This document shows, in pieces, positions 11,364 through 22,343 of a stretch of DNA of 64,000 bases (positions within the stretch are counted from its first letter, which is position 1; each line of letters starts with the position of its first letter). The notes under the pieces were generated by a model, which ran no database searches, had not been told where the DNA came from, and saw nothing but the letters and a program-made list of their open reading frames with translations. Made by a program: the position numbers and the translations under genes. Origin of the DNA: Clarireedia homoeocarpa (taxonomy: Eukaryota; Ascomycota; Leotiomycetes; Helotiales; Rutstroemiaceae); assembly GCA_001465935.1 (NCBI GenBank), contig LNKV01000045.1:146361-210360 (forward strand), given 5' to 3'.

Positions 11364-12570
11364 TTAGAATAGTGTTTGTACAAGCTTTTTCACCGAATCA
11401 AATACCGCACCTTCTTTCACCCCTCCCAGGGCTCTTTGTACAATGATAGGGATCTCATCCTCACTAACACCCCAACCAGATAGAGTGCGAACATCTAAAT
11501 CAAAGGAGCTAACTAATGCAATAATACGATCGCCAACCTCAAGGGCGTCCCGCAAATCGTCGCCAGTTGTAGAACCGCCCGTTGATGACAGCAAGCGGGC
11601 GATCTGCCTGGCATTATCCGGCGATTCGTGGGCTTTCAGGCGAACCACCTTTCCAAGCGTTATACTTGAAGTCACCCCATGCGGAATGTTGTAGGGACTA
11701 CCCAGTGCATGTCCGAGACTATGAGAAAGACCCATGCCCCCCTTGATGTTTTCACCCTTCAACCCAGAGCTTGCATAAGCTGCGAGCATAAGCCTTAGGA
11801 TAATGTTCTCATCACGTGGATGAGATTCATTGGCCTTAGGAAGACACTCAAACAGCTCACCAACGGCCCATTGTGAAAGCACCTTCCAAGGCACTTCACT
11901 CGACGTAGGATGATACATGCATTCGACGGCATGATCCATGGCCCGCATGCCGGTTGTTACCCAGAGATCCTTTGGTGTGTAGCGCGCATATTGTGGGTCG
12001 TAGAAAATGCCCGATACACCCATTTCTGGTATACGGAATCCCACCTTCACGCCATCTGGCTTAGTATAGCCACCTCCAGCCGTGCACTATGTTTCATTTA
12101 GATGGTAACCAGATATTCAAAAGTAGTTTACTAACCTCGGCAGCGCTCAATGTGGTCGGGATTGTCAGATGCGTGAGAAAAGCTCCACACTTCTCCTTGA
12201 CTCGTAGTGAGATGACCTTTGCGGTATCGATTGGTGAGCCTCCGCCAAGTGACAAGATTGTATCTACATCTCCATGACTTAGAACAGTCTCAACAGCCTT
12301 ATCGACATCGGCGATTGGTCCGTGCTGGCGAATATCTGACACCGTGCCAGCGTGATGCTCGCCAAGTAAGCTCTCAAGCTGCTGCACGAGTGGAGTTTTC
12401 GTTGCCAGCGATGTGCCCGTCACAATGAAAACTTTAGAGGACGGTGTAGGAAGGGTATCAATCAAATGCTGCTCAACGCATCCTGAACCGTAATAGACAT
12501 TTTTCACGTTCAATCGTGGCACCCAGTGGCCAGATAGAGATACGGCTGCGGCGGAGTTGATAACGGCCAT
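11364..12570 (-). CDS. Iron-type alcohol dehydrogenase, maleylacetate reductase-like
   Basis: Two exons (12570-12136 and 12086-11364) give 385 residues, the usual length of group III alcohol dehydrogenases. The NAD-binding GGGSPIDTAK motif is in exon 1. Metal-binding candidates in exon 2 are the aspartate and histidine of MRAMDHAVECMY and the histidines of LSHSLGHALGSPYNIPHG. Related maleylacetate reductases reduce maleylacetate after ring opening of hydroxyquinol. In a biosynthetic cluster it may reduce an alpha,beta-unsaturated keto acid or a carbonyl. It is divergent from P450 B with a palindrome between them, so the two are probably co-regulated. I can separate the family from short-chain dehydrogenases with confidence; the substrate is inference. 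Confidence 0.9.
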
Positions 12571-12684
12571 GACTTCTCAGATGAAGTAAGTGTCATCTGA
12601 AGTGCAGGCATGGGTTCCAATTTATCGCATCTTGATACTCCTACCCATTGTGCTCTGTACCTGACATTTCTTGTGTTGGAATTT

Positions 12685-12695
12685 TCGGATTCCGT
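12685..12695. promoter_or_regulatory. Palindromic site TCGGATTCCGT
   Basis: A CGG-N3-CCG core with one outer mismatch, between the iron-type dehydrogenase (115 bases from its start) and P450 B (274 bases from its start). Confidence 0.55.
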
Positions 12696-12968
12696 TTGCC
12701 GGTTGGGAGTTGGCATTGACCGAAGCTCGGGCCACGTCAAAAAGTTCGGCAATATGGGGCTTGTATTGGTACAGTAGAGAGCCGATCCTTCATAAGCGTA
12801 AGTTAGTCTTACAAATCAACTACATTTAGATCAGACTTTCGATGTGTTAAGTCATTACCAATAATTGGACAACAGAAGTTGACAATAGGAATAATCGCTA
12901 AGTGCGATATTGTCCTGTCGCTGATAGATTGTTTGATATCTGATGAACGATTGGCTCACAGACTTAAC

Positions 12969-14522
12969 ATGGATACACAGTTTGACTTCACTTCGAGTTT
13001 CGTCAAGGCATCTGGGGCCGTCATTATCCTTGTAAGTTATTAGCCACCATGTGCGTTAGGTTGATCTAACCATGCCGAACAGTTCTTGCTTTACATTTTT
13101 AGTCACATGGTATACAATGTATTCTTCCATCCTCTCCGTTCCTACCCAGGACCCAAGCTTTGGGCCGCTACACGCCTCCCCTGGTGCTACAACCAATATC
13201 AAGGACAACTACACTATCGCCTGCTCCAACTCCATATCCAATACGGCCACACAGTTCGCGTAGCCCCCAACGAACTTTCATACAACAGCGACGATGCCTG
13301 GAAGTCAATCTACGGTCATCGCAAAGAAGAGATGAGCAAGGACCCAATATTCCGTCTCCACACTCCCACCGGCGCGCAAAACATCCTGGTTGCTGATCGA
13401 GAAACCCATACTCGCCAACGACGCCTCCTTTCTCATGCATTCTCCGAATCTGCTCTTCGTGAGCAAGAACCTATCTTGCAGCTCTACTCACGCAAGCTAC
13501 TCGATCAACTTTCTCGCGAGTGTAATAAGGGTCCATTAAACATAGTGTCCTGGCTGACATTTGCATCCTTTGACCTCATCGGCCACATGAGCTTTGGCGA
13601 GAACTTCGGTTGTCTCGATAAGGGCGACTACGTACCTTTCGTTCGCGCCATCACAGCTATGGCATCCGAACTCACTCTAAATCAGATGTGTAAATACTAC
13701 AAAATCATGGGAATCCGACAGTTCTTCACTCCCTCATCCGTCATGGGCCAACGCAAAAAACATATCGGAACAGCTATGCAAACCGTACAGCGCCGCATCG
13801 CAGCCGGATCAGAACATCGCGATTTCTTGCATTATATCCTCTCTGCTAATAACGAGAAGGGTATGAGTCCGGCCGAAATCAACGTAAATGCCTTCTCTCT
13901 CAGTATCGCCGGGTCAGAATCCACGGCTACCGCACTCTCTGGTGCATTTTTTCTAATGCTCACGCATGCACCCGTGTACAAACGCCTTGTGGGGGAAATC
14001 CGAAGCGCACATATGAACGAGGATGAGATAACTCTTGCCAGTATCCATAAACTTGAGTATCTCGACGCTGTGATCACCGAAACCTTACGCGTATACCCCC
14101 CTGTCGCCATCACACTACCTCGTTGTGTACCTTCCGGTGGGGAAACAATTTCCGGGTCTTTCGTCCCTGAGGGTACAACTGTTGGCGTGCATCATTACTC
14201 CACATATCACTCTCCATCTAATTTTCATCTAGCGGAGGAATTTCACCCAGAAAGATGGCTGAGGGAAAGCAGAGATTTGCCGCCATTTGTCGGTGATAAT
14301 GAGGAATGCATGCAACCGTTTTCGTATGGACCAAGGAATTGTCTGGGGAAGAATATTGCGAGGGCAGAGATGAGATTATTGCTTGCGAAGCTGATTTGGA
14401 GGTTTGATTGGGAGTTGGAGGGGGGACAGGAGGTCTGGATGACGGGGCAAAAAGTGCAGGGGTTTTGGCAGAAGGGGGTTTTGATGTGTAGACTGAGGCC
14501 GGTGGTAAGGAAAGAATATTAG
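12969..14522 (+). CDS. Cytochrome P450 monooxygenase B
   Basis: Two exons (12969-13031 and 13083-14522) give 500 residues. The first exon encodes the membrane-anchor start. Next comes YNVFFHPLRSYPGPKLWAA, a proline-rich hinge common in fungal P450s of the isotrichodermin hydroxylase type. The I-helix motif is AGSESTATA, ExxR is ETLRVYPP, and the haem loop is PFSYGPRNCLGKN. All key residues are present. It closely resembles P450 D at 55 kb in the hinge and throughout, so the two are likely paralogues. It is divergent from the dehydrogenase gene and probably acts in the same pathway. Substrate unknown. Confidence 0.92.
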
Positions 14523-14974
14523 AAGATAGATGTCAAGCTGATAGGGCAACTCAATTGATGTGAAACCTAAAAGTGACGCCACTCCTGAGAGTGACACATA
14601 AGGGCTTATATTTGGTTTTACAATTGCTCTTGGACTATGATGATATATTAAAATTCTGACTCTATTGTTAAGATATTATTTGAGTAAATACTTGTTACTT
14701 CCTGCTAACTTGTATCATGTGGAAGCGGGGAATGCACTTATCAGGATGAAGGGTCGCCATTAGTACCTATCAATCAAAATTCCATTCTACTATTCCGGAG
14801 CTTTATATCCGTCGAATACTAAATTCAATAACTTCAGATCGGGTAACGATATAAGCACGAAAATCCTTTCATATGTCATACTTGAGGTATTTTCTCCATT
14901 TCATATATATGTTATTACTCAGACTTTAATGCTGATCTTCTTGTTGCTATAATGCCGGCAGATTATACGAAGAT
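14523..14974. other. Convergent intergenic region
   Basis: This lies between the 3' ends of P450 B and the broken dehydrogenase. It is AT-rich with no gene or palindrome that I can see. Confidence 0.5.
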
Positions 14975-15987
14975 CTACCATGGCAAGACCGACCCATCGT
15001 ATTGGTTAAGACCTTCTGTCTTTTCCCAGCCTGGTACATGAATGTTCAGAAATTTACCATTTGACTCACTCACTACCATGGCTATGTACTATATCAAGCA
15101 CAGCTTTTGCTCCGGTCTCAGTATCAAGATCCGCAGTCGGCCCACCTAGATCGGTACGAAGCCACTACAAAATAGAAAGGTGTAAATCAGCCTTAATTCT
15201 TCGTAGCTGTGTCGATAAATACTTATGAAGATGGTTTGCTTACTCCTGGGCTGACTGCAAGGAATGTAAACTCTTCTTGGGCAAATGAGTGTGCATATTG
15301 AACGGTGAGTATATTGAGAGCGGCCTTCGAAATCTTGTATGCGGGAACCGGCGCCATAGCATACGCAGAAGCCATTGAAATGGAGCCGAGCGTCGTGGAC
15401 CTAACGCCGATATCAGTATTGTCCTAAGTCCTCTAGTATATTAGAATGCTGCGAAGACCTACATGTTGATGACTTTCTTCTTGATGCCTTTCTTAAGAAG
15501 CGGAAGGAATGCGCTCGTGACGTTGTGTACACTGGTGACATTGCAATCCAAGATATAATTGAGATTATCCCTATATACTCAGCTTGTCGGTGGTCTTCCG
15601 TAACCGAAACCGAAAACGAGCAAGAAAAGAAAAGAAAAGACAAGAAAAGTAAAAACAAATAAAAACTTGAAAGGGAGCAACTCACATTGTTTCGATGCCG
15701 CCATTCATCCAATTCGTAATGCCCGCACTGTTGATAAGCACGTCAAGTCATTTGCCATCTAAAAGAGTAGTAACCTCTTCTACTGCTGCCGCAATGCTCC
15801 CACGATCAGTCGTATCGAGCTTGATATATTTAACTCGGCCTCCCGACGCCTTGATGAGTGTATCCAGAGCAGGGGTAGGATCTCCACGAGCAGTAGCGAC
15901 GATCAAATTGCCTGACCTTGAAAGCTCGGTCGCCAACCCAAGACCTAGACCGCGAGAACAGCCGGTGATAAGATATGTGGTTGTCAT
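14975..15987 (-). pseudogene. Short-chain dehydrogenase/reductase, broken by a stop and a frameshift
   Basis: The N-terminus MTTTYLITGCSRGLGLGLA has the TGxxxGxG cofactor motif. Further on are INSAGITNW, the active-site YKISKAAL (YxxxK) and VSPGWLRTDLGG. The C-terminal frame reads GKFLNIHVPGWEKTEG and ends at 14975. Three introns splice cleanly (15987-side intron near 15570-15690, then near 15400-15460 and 15190-15245). Two lesions break it. An in-frame TGA at 15748-15750 lies just before LDVLINSAG, and a 4-base tandem duplication at about 15064-15074 shifts the frame ahead of the conserved C-terminus. A CGA-to-TGA change would explain the stop. No exact palindrome lies close to its start; two cores lie 700-820 bases upstream. 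It is probably a former cluster enzyme. Confidence 0.85.
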
Positions 15988-16380
15988 GGTATTAGAAGTA
16001 TTGGATTTGTGGGAATACTTGGAATAAGTCAAAAGGGGCCGCTGACAAGGTTGAATGTAGTACCTTGGGTGTTGGCTTGAGCGGAGTGCAAGTAAGTGAG
16101 ATGACTGTGCTGTATGGCTCGAATAAGTTGTTTTTATCTTTAATCTTATAAACGAGCTGTCGCAGGTCGCCTTCAGGTCGCCTTCAGGTCCCCTGCTCTG
16201 CTCAAAGGCTAACTCGCTGTCACTCCTTACAAAAGTGTAGATTTTTTGGTGTACGTACACCTGAGCCTGTACGCACATCTGATCGGACCTAGCCGGATAA
16301 GATGTGCCTTACGGGTAAATTTGATGGACCAATCAGAAGTGGTAAATGGAGTTGGTCCGACCTTCCTTGAATTACTTTAG

Positions 16381-16558
16381 CTACAGGCCGAATAAATCCA
16401 AATACTAAGTCCTATCATCATTTATGTTGTTTACATAAAAACAAGACTGATTTGGAATATAAAAGCTGTATACTTAGTATTTGCCCATAATGTTACTGTA
16501 TTAAGCGAGGGGCTAGACGGTTCCTGGACCCAGCATTTGGATTTATTTGGCCTACAAC
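16381..16558. mobile_element. MITE family 1, copy 1
   Basis: A 178-base element has terminal inverted repeats of about 31 bases. The left end starts CTACAGGCCGAATAAATCC and the right end reads GGATTTATTTGGCCTACA. The interior matches copy 2 at 46591-46780. Both copies are preceded by TTACTTTAG, so the true ends may extend a little further. No transposase is encoded. Confidence 0.8.
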
Positions 16559-16677
16559 CTTCGTAACTTACATATAAGTAGAAACCTTACATTTTCCCGG
16601 ACCCCACTTGAGGCTCTCGGCCGGTTGATGTACATAACCCCCCTCTGGTGTGTACTAGCGGCTCGGGACTGCTTCTC

Positions 16678-16686
16678 CGGTATCCG
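16678..16686. promoter_or_regulatory. CGG-N3-CCG site (CGGTATCCG)
   Basis: Core palindrome followed by A, about 690 bases upstream of the broken dehydrogenase. Distance makes a role uncertain. Confidence 0.3.
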
Positions 16687-16801
16687 ACTCAGTTCTATCA
16701 AGTAATGAAGTGTGTTTATCTTTCTTTGCCTGTGGTCCCTAAAGGTAAAACAAAGCTTTATGCAGTGTTTTCTACTTAATCTCGAGTCATGTCACGGCCA
16801 A

Positions 16802-16810
16802 CGGAATCCG
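16802..16810. promoter_or_regulatory. CGG-N3-CCG site (CGGAATCCG)
   Basis: On the reverse strand this reads TCGGATTCCGT, identical to the site at 12685-12695. It lies about 815 bases upstream of the broken dehydrogenase. Confidence 0.35.
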
Positions 16811-18060
16811 AATAGCCTACATTTGTGATAAGTCTACCAGAGGTCTATATTCGTATCGGATGCTATGTAGACATATCGGAAAGCGTTTGAATTTCACATT
16901 TACGATACGTCTATTGGAGGGGTTCAAATAAGCTGTACTAGTGCCACACCCAGTCTTGCTGGCGCCATCTCCTCGGCGCCACCAATTAATTCTTACTTCG
17001 TAAATCATAATGATAATTTTCTAACTCCAATACACCCTATAGGAGGTTCCGATAGGCCTATGGCAGATGTAGTCCACTCGGAGGTTCCAGATACTTTAGG
17101 CTTGAAAGAGCGGCGGTATGCAGGGCTTAGCTGGATGAAAAGTCACGTAAACCACCACTTGTGACTGCAATTATATGGTCACAATTCTACTACTCAATTT
17201 TCCTAAGCCTCGTCATATGTGTTGTTGATTTTGGACTATCTGGTCTCGGCCTCGGTCTCACTGTCATTCCTTGTCTTGAAATTCTCGTCACGTACAAAGG
17301 TACTTTCTCCCCATCAGAATCTTCCCATTCAGAAATCTTTTCGTCAACCGCACAAAGATGCAAGGTCAAAGTTTGTTGTCGACTCGTCCCGAAACGTATT
17401 GAGAGACCACGGTATTTGAATCATCGCGTAGTTGCTGCAGCCTGCAGGGCTTCTACAGTGTTAATTCTCATAGTCGCGAAGATAACCACCTTCTACAGCC
17501 CTACAGCCCTGCAGTCCACTCGCTCCATTTCCCGTCTTTCTCATAGGTATGCTCATGCAGCGTGGTGGTTAAGTACTGCTATTTAATTCTAATCTCTGTG
17601 TCGCTGAGCTGGTCGGGAAATCAACTTAACTAGTCGATGAAATTGCAATTGTGCAGAAAGAAATCATTCAACACAAATAACCTCAAAGTGTGGATTGATT
17701 TATGACTTTTTGAACGTTGAGAAAGTTTTGGTGAAAAGGTGCCCTCAGTGGCAAACTGCATTAACTTGGAAAGTGCTTGCTCCAATACAGCCCGTATGCA
17801 GGTGCTTTCGTGATCACGGCGGACACATTTCTTTTGGGTTGATTTTAGTTCATGCCGTGGAGCCATGCCTATATTTCCCGCCTCGGTGCTCGGGAGCCGA
17901 CGAAGATACTAGAACTCGCTGCAGCAGAACCGCTACTGAGTTAGAACGGTGCATTTTCATAGATTTAATCGTTTTGAGATACAGAGCTGATTATCGCTAA
18001 ATGACTTCTGAATAGATTCAAAGACTAGGGGGTGGTCTGAGTGGGACTTTCAACAGAGGC

Positions 18061-19680
18061 CTATTTGCTGCGCTGCCATCCTAGCTTGAAAATTGGGCTA
18101 TCCTTAATAGTATCCTTGTCTCTTGCTTTGAGAGCCTGCTCCAACGATAGAGCCACCTCTTTGGCACCACGGGGCTTCATTTCTGCTTCATACGCTGTGA
18201 TCGCTTCTCCCAATGTAGTCGCTCCAGCCTTGACAGCCTTGATTGCGTCAACAATATCCGATGCGTCTTTGATGGCATTGTTGAGGCCTTGCCCACGCTC
18301 TAGGAAATTATTTAGTACAATCCATCCTAAAGATGCTTCTTAGTCTCCAAATAACAAGAGCATCACTTACGAGGAACCATTGAATGCGCAGCATCACCAG
18401 CAAGGGTGACCTTTCCACCATAATTGTCCCACGCCATTGTCGGCGCCCACTGCTGACCAGGATATACTGGAACAATAGCGTCATCTGGAAGCTTCATGCC
18501 ACCTGTTCGAAAAGGTTCACAGAATGAAGATATCCACGATCTGTAAAACTTCATCCGTACCTCCGGATCCTGTAAATCTTTGGCATGCGGAGGACCCCAC
18601 CATCCAATGTAGTTCTGGAATTTCCAGGTAGTTGGATCATCGGGATCAGCAATGTCGAGAGCTACGTTAAAACTCCTCATTAGTATGTTCTAAAATAGAC
18701 TTGGAGGGTGAGCATAGTATATACCTGCTAATATAGCGTTGCCTGGTTTTTCAGGATGTGCAGCAATCTTAAAGACTGGGTGCATTGTCTGTAGGAGGCG
18801 AGCCTCATCTGCTGTGTAACCTCCTAGAGGATAGTTGATCATAGTAAGATCAACAGGCTCCAATTGAGCGGCATCATAGCCGACAAGAAATTCTCGCACT
18901 TTTGAGTGCGAACCATCGCAACCAATAGCTATACTACCAGTTTCCGTGGTACCATCTCGGAATGTCACACTGACAGAATTAGCGTGGACATCTACCTTGT
19001 TAAAGGTCTTGCCGAACTATGCATAAGAATAATAAGAGGCTGTTCTAGAAAAAAATGTATACACGCTAGCTGGGTCCATGTACCTGAATTTTCAGACTCT
19101 CGCCCTGCGTAAGAAATCGGCGCAACTTCATCCGCGAGACACGATTAAGACCTTGCATCGGAATCTGGGCTATCAGATTGCCGGTGAGAGCATTGACGTA
19201 GGGGACAGGCGGGACATTGGATGAGGTGTCAAGATTAGGATCGCACCGTGGCTCACTCATTCGATCTCGGAGGTGAGCAGGTAGTAATTTTTCTAAGTAC
19301 TCCGTTCCCCAATGTAAAAGCATTCCTATCATTTTGCGTCAGGAAGGTGTGAAATGCGTGAGGGAGATTTGTAATCCTACCCCAGTCACGAGGACGATTG
19401 TTGAAATCATCCTCACTGTCTCGCTCGAAAACCGTGTAATCAATTCCAGCCTGCGTCAGCAAGTTAGTGATGATTGTGATATCCTGGCTAAGAACATGTA
19501 TAAAGCAAGAACCTAGAAGTGACTAAGATGGTACCTTTTTCAAGCCGGTAGCCAATGCAAGACCACAGTTCCCTATCAATTGTTTTTTAGCACGTTAATC
19601 TCGCAGAGCCGCCGCCTTTGGGAAAGAGGAGAGCATTTACCTCCACCCAGGATCAGAACCTTGAAATCACTAGATGCCAT
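18061..19680 (-). CDS. FAD-dependent aromatic monooxygenase 2
   Basis: Seven exons (19680-19641, 19572-19535, 19450-19381, 19325-19084, 19016-18725, 18661-18371, 18299-18061) give 403 residues. The FAD motif is ILGGGNCGLALATGLKK across the first intron. The mid-protein motif is IAIGCDGSHSKVREF, and the C-terminal FAD contact is VTLAGDAAHSMVP then GQGLNNAIKDA. These are class A flavoprotein hydroxylase signatures. It belongs to the same broad family as FAD monooxygenase 1 but has a different exon structure, so it is not a recent duplicate. A perfect palindrome lies 215 bases upstream. It probably hydroxylates an aromatic ring or catalyses an oxidative rearrangement of the polyketide. Substrate unknown. 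Confidence 0.88.
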
Positions 19681-20340
19681 TGTGCCTCGCAGTCGGAAGT
19701 GCTTAGCAGAAATCAAGCGGGTGAGCGTTTTCAAAGCACAGAAAATACAGAAACAAAGAAATACTGTATTGTATATATGACATAAATATATACCCAGCCG
19801 CCTCTCCCGGCTGGCCATCATTTGACTGGTGTGCAAGGATTATTCGTCGGACCCTACCCCCAGATGTACGAAGTAGGCATGTATAGTAATGTACTCGGGC
19901 GCCGAACGTGGGGGAAATCCCGCTAATGCTGCTCGTGCTGTCGTAGCAGACTGTAGTTTAGCCCCGCCTTCCTTTACAGCAGAGAGGGTATTATTTCTGT
20001 CTGACGCCAGTGGCAGTAGGGGCGTATGGAACGATGGAGAAGCAGAGCATCATCGTCGGCACTACAAGTAGATATTGAGGGTGCGAATGGTTTAGAACAT
20101 ACGGAAGTACGAAGTAAATTAGGTCACCAAAATAGCGCTAGAGATGGTCTACAGGCACGTGACAGGATTGAAAATAGGCACATGTGGCGGCGGCGCCTAA
20201 AGCTTTCATCCACTCTTATTTGGCCTGCACATCTTCCATCGCTGCGTCGACACTATTCAGATATCTAATCTCAACTCCCAGATACCTTTGCACACGTGAG
20301 AACTATTTTCGAACATTGTTGTTACCTGTAATGTCATTCA
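19681..20340. other. Intergenic region between monooxygenase 2 and O-methyltransferase-fold gene
   Basis: No gene found. It contains the monooxygenase promoter with the palindrome at 19895-19905 and a TATA-like TATATATG near 19771. Confidence 0.5.
19895..19905. promoter_or_regulatory. Palindromic site TCGGGCGCCGA
   Basis: Perfect TCGG-N3-CCGA, 215 bases upstream of FAD monooxygenase 2. Confidence 0.65.
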
Positions 20341-21767
20341 TTAGCTGCTGCGTGCGTGTCTGGGACGTGAAGCAATCACCTCAATTGCCGGATCAACCAG
20401 GGCGAACATTCCCAACCATTCGGCTTGGGTTCTCTGCTTTACATTATGCATGGTCATAGTGGTTATATCTCTTCGCCTATACGCGATTTCGACATGTGAC
20501 GGAAATTCGTTTGGTAATGGAGAGACTCCATCTGTCACCAAAATACGCGTCGCTGGCGATGCCTTTAACGTGGGGAGCAACTTCTGCAACAACTCGACAA
20601 CTTTTTCATCCGCCCAATTCCAGAACAAGTTCCGAATCACATACACTAGCACATTATTCTCGTCGACCGGAGGACATGATTCGAATGTGGATGAGATATG
20701 GGTGAATGCGATCCGGTCTCCATCACTGGCATCAACAAGTGCCTTGCCACGATTCAAGAAATCTAGTGAGTCACAACGAACTTCAAACGAGAGCTCAGGC
20801 TTCTCTTTGACGAGAGATATTGACGCGAATCCATATCTGCCACCGATTTCGACGACTTTTGTGCGCTCTGAAGCAGATCTGTGCTGGAACCATCGGCGAA
20901 TAAGAGAGTCCGCAGGGTCCAGAGCTATTGTCATTAGCGGACTGTTTTTGATACTGAGTAGCTGTTCCTAGCAAGCTTACACTTAGATACGCCTCTCATG
21001 GCCCGCCTAAATCGGTCACCCTTTTCAGGGTGTTCAGCATGCCAGTCGTACATCTCGATACCCCATCTGCGACACATCTCAATGTAAGAACAAACCACGA
21101 TGCTTGTGGAGTACTGCTTACCCTTCTTTAAATCCTGAAGTGCCATCGCTATAGCCATTTGGGGGCTTGAGCAGTACGTCAGCGAGATGGGCACTAGCGA
21201 TCCGTGTCTCGAAAAGTCTGATCGATTAGCACAAGCGGAAGATAACCAATTGGCATCAGGATCTACCTACTGGAATTCAACCCAAGATCGGAAGTCTTCG
21301 TCGTGTAAAAGATCCTCAGATACAGCAGTCAGAGAAAAGATACCATCTTCTGGTTCATGTATAATATCTCTACAACGAAGCAGTTCAAGTATTCGGATGA
21401 GCTTGTCTTTGGGAATCTCAGACCGTTCCGAAAGACTAGATAGTGATGCGCGACCTCCAGAGGAGGCTATGTGTTCTAATTGCTTGGATTGGAGGAATGC
21501 GTATAGTGCGCCGTGATCCCAATTTGGAGCGACAACTTCATGAAGGAAGTCGTGTGGACCTTGCAGGAGCGTGGTAAGTCTGCTTAACATGCCAAGCGTT
21601 TTTGAACGGGCCGCCGCGAGATCTAGTGACTCCTCGGACCAGAATGCAGTACTTGTACCGGCGTTCAGACTCGGTGGTGCGATGCTCTGTGTTTGGCACT
21701 GCCTTTCCATCAACGAGCATTCGTGAAGAATATCGGCCGCTAGCTTAGTGATGCTCTCGTGCGCCAT
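20341..21767 (-). CDS. O-methyltransferase-fold protein lacking the catalytic histidine
   Basis: Three exons (21767-21271, 21207-20983, 20941-20341) give 440 residues, normal for fungal family 2 O-methyltransferases. The N-terminal half is a winged-helix dimerisation domain. The SAM-binding motif reads KVVEIGGRYGFASISL at about residue 273. Where active enzymes have a histidine (R-x-x-x-H-D-W), this protein reads RNLFWNWADE, with tryptophan at the histidine position. The usual second-exon motif FRRAMRGVSK is present. The second intron is only 41 bases and has a weak GTGTAAG donor; without it the frame breaks. The gene may therefore encode a non-methylating enzyme or have lost activity. The only palindrome-like site upstream has one mismatch (near 21974). 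Confidence 0.78.
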
Positions 21768-22343
21768 CTTCGATGCTCAACGACCGAATGCGAGGTTCTT
21801 GCTCACAAATGTGATGGAGGCGATCCTAACACGTCTTTGGATTGAGTCAAAGGACCTGTTTCCACATATGAACGGGTTTTCAACAGATCACGTGTAACTA
21901 GCTGTTAAGTGATGGTTTTCAGCACGAACGCGTATGCAGTAATCTTTTGTTGTATCTCGGGTCACGGCTCCCAGGACCCCGAATATGTCTTCACTCTAGC
22001 ATTGAAACTCGTACATCAAAAAGTTCCACATGAGCCATTCATTCTATTCTGTTCAAGCATCCTGCATGACGAACAGACCACAGAAATAGAATCCAAAGCA
22101 TGAGGCAAGAATGCTTAAGGCTGATTTAACTCCTGACAGTGTAAGTGTCGAAAGATCAATCTTAAGGCTCATCACCAACGACATATTGGCCCTTAAGGCA
22201 GGAGCTAAAGTTGGCCCTTATCCTGCAGCGTTTGGGTTTTTCTCAAAAATCGGCGACCCCGGTTTTTGAATTCATAGCTATTTACATGACCAAACTTCCT
22301 CCTCTCCAAAAAAATTCTGTATCTTCTCCAAGCTGTCTGGATC
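21768..22343. other. Intergenic region upstream of the O-methyltransferase-fold gene
   Basis: No gene found. There is no exact CGG-N3-CCG core. CGGCTCCCA near 21974 differs by one base. Confidence 0.5.

Larger units (their letters stand above)
15988..18060. other. Two-kilobase gene-free interval with a MITE
   Basis: I find no convincing gene here. Open frames at 17.2-18.0 kb lack domains and are interrupted in all frames. The stretch contains the inverted-repeat element at 16381-16558 and two CGG-N3-CCG cores. A three-times repeated CAGGTCGCCTT-like motif lies near 16160-16192. Confidence 0.55.

Noticed and set aside
17161..18000. Open frames in the gap between the broken dehydrogenase and monooxygenase 2
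   Set aside because: No domain, no splice structure and no codon pattern like the neighbours.
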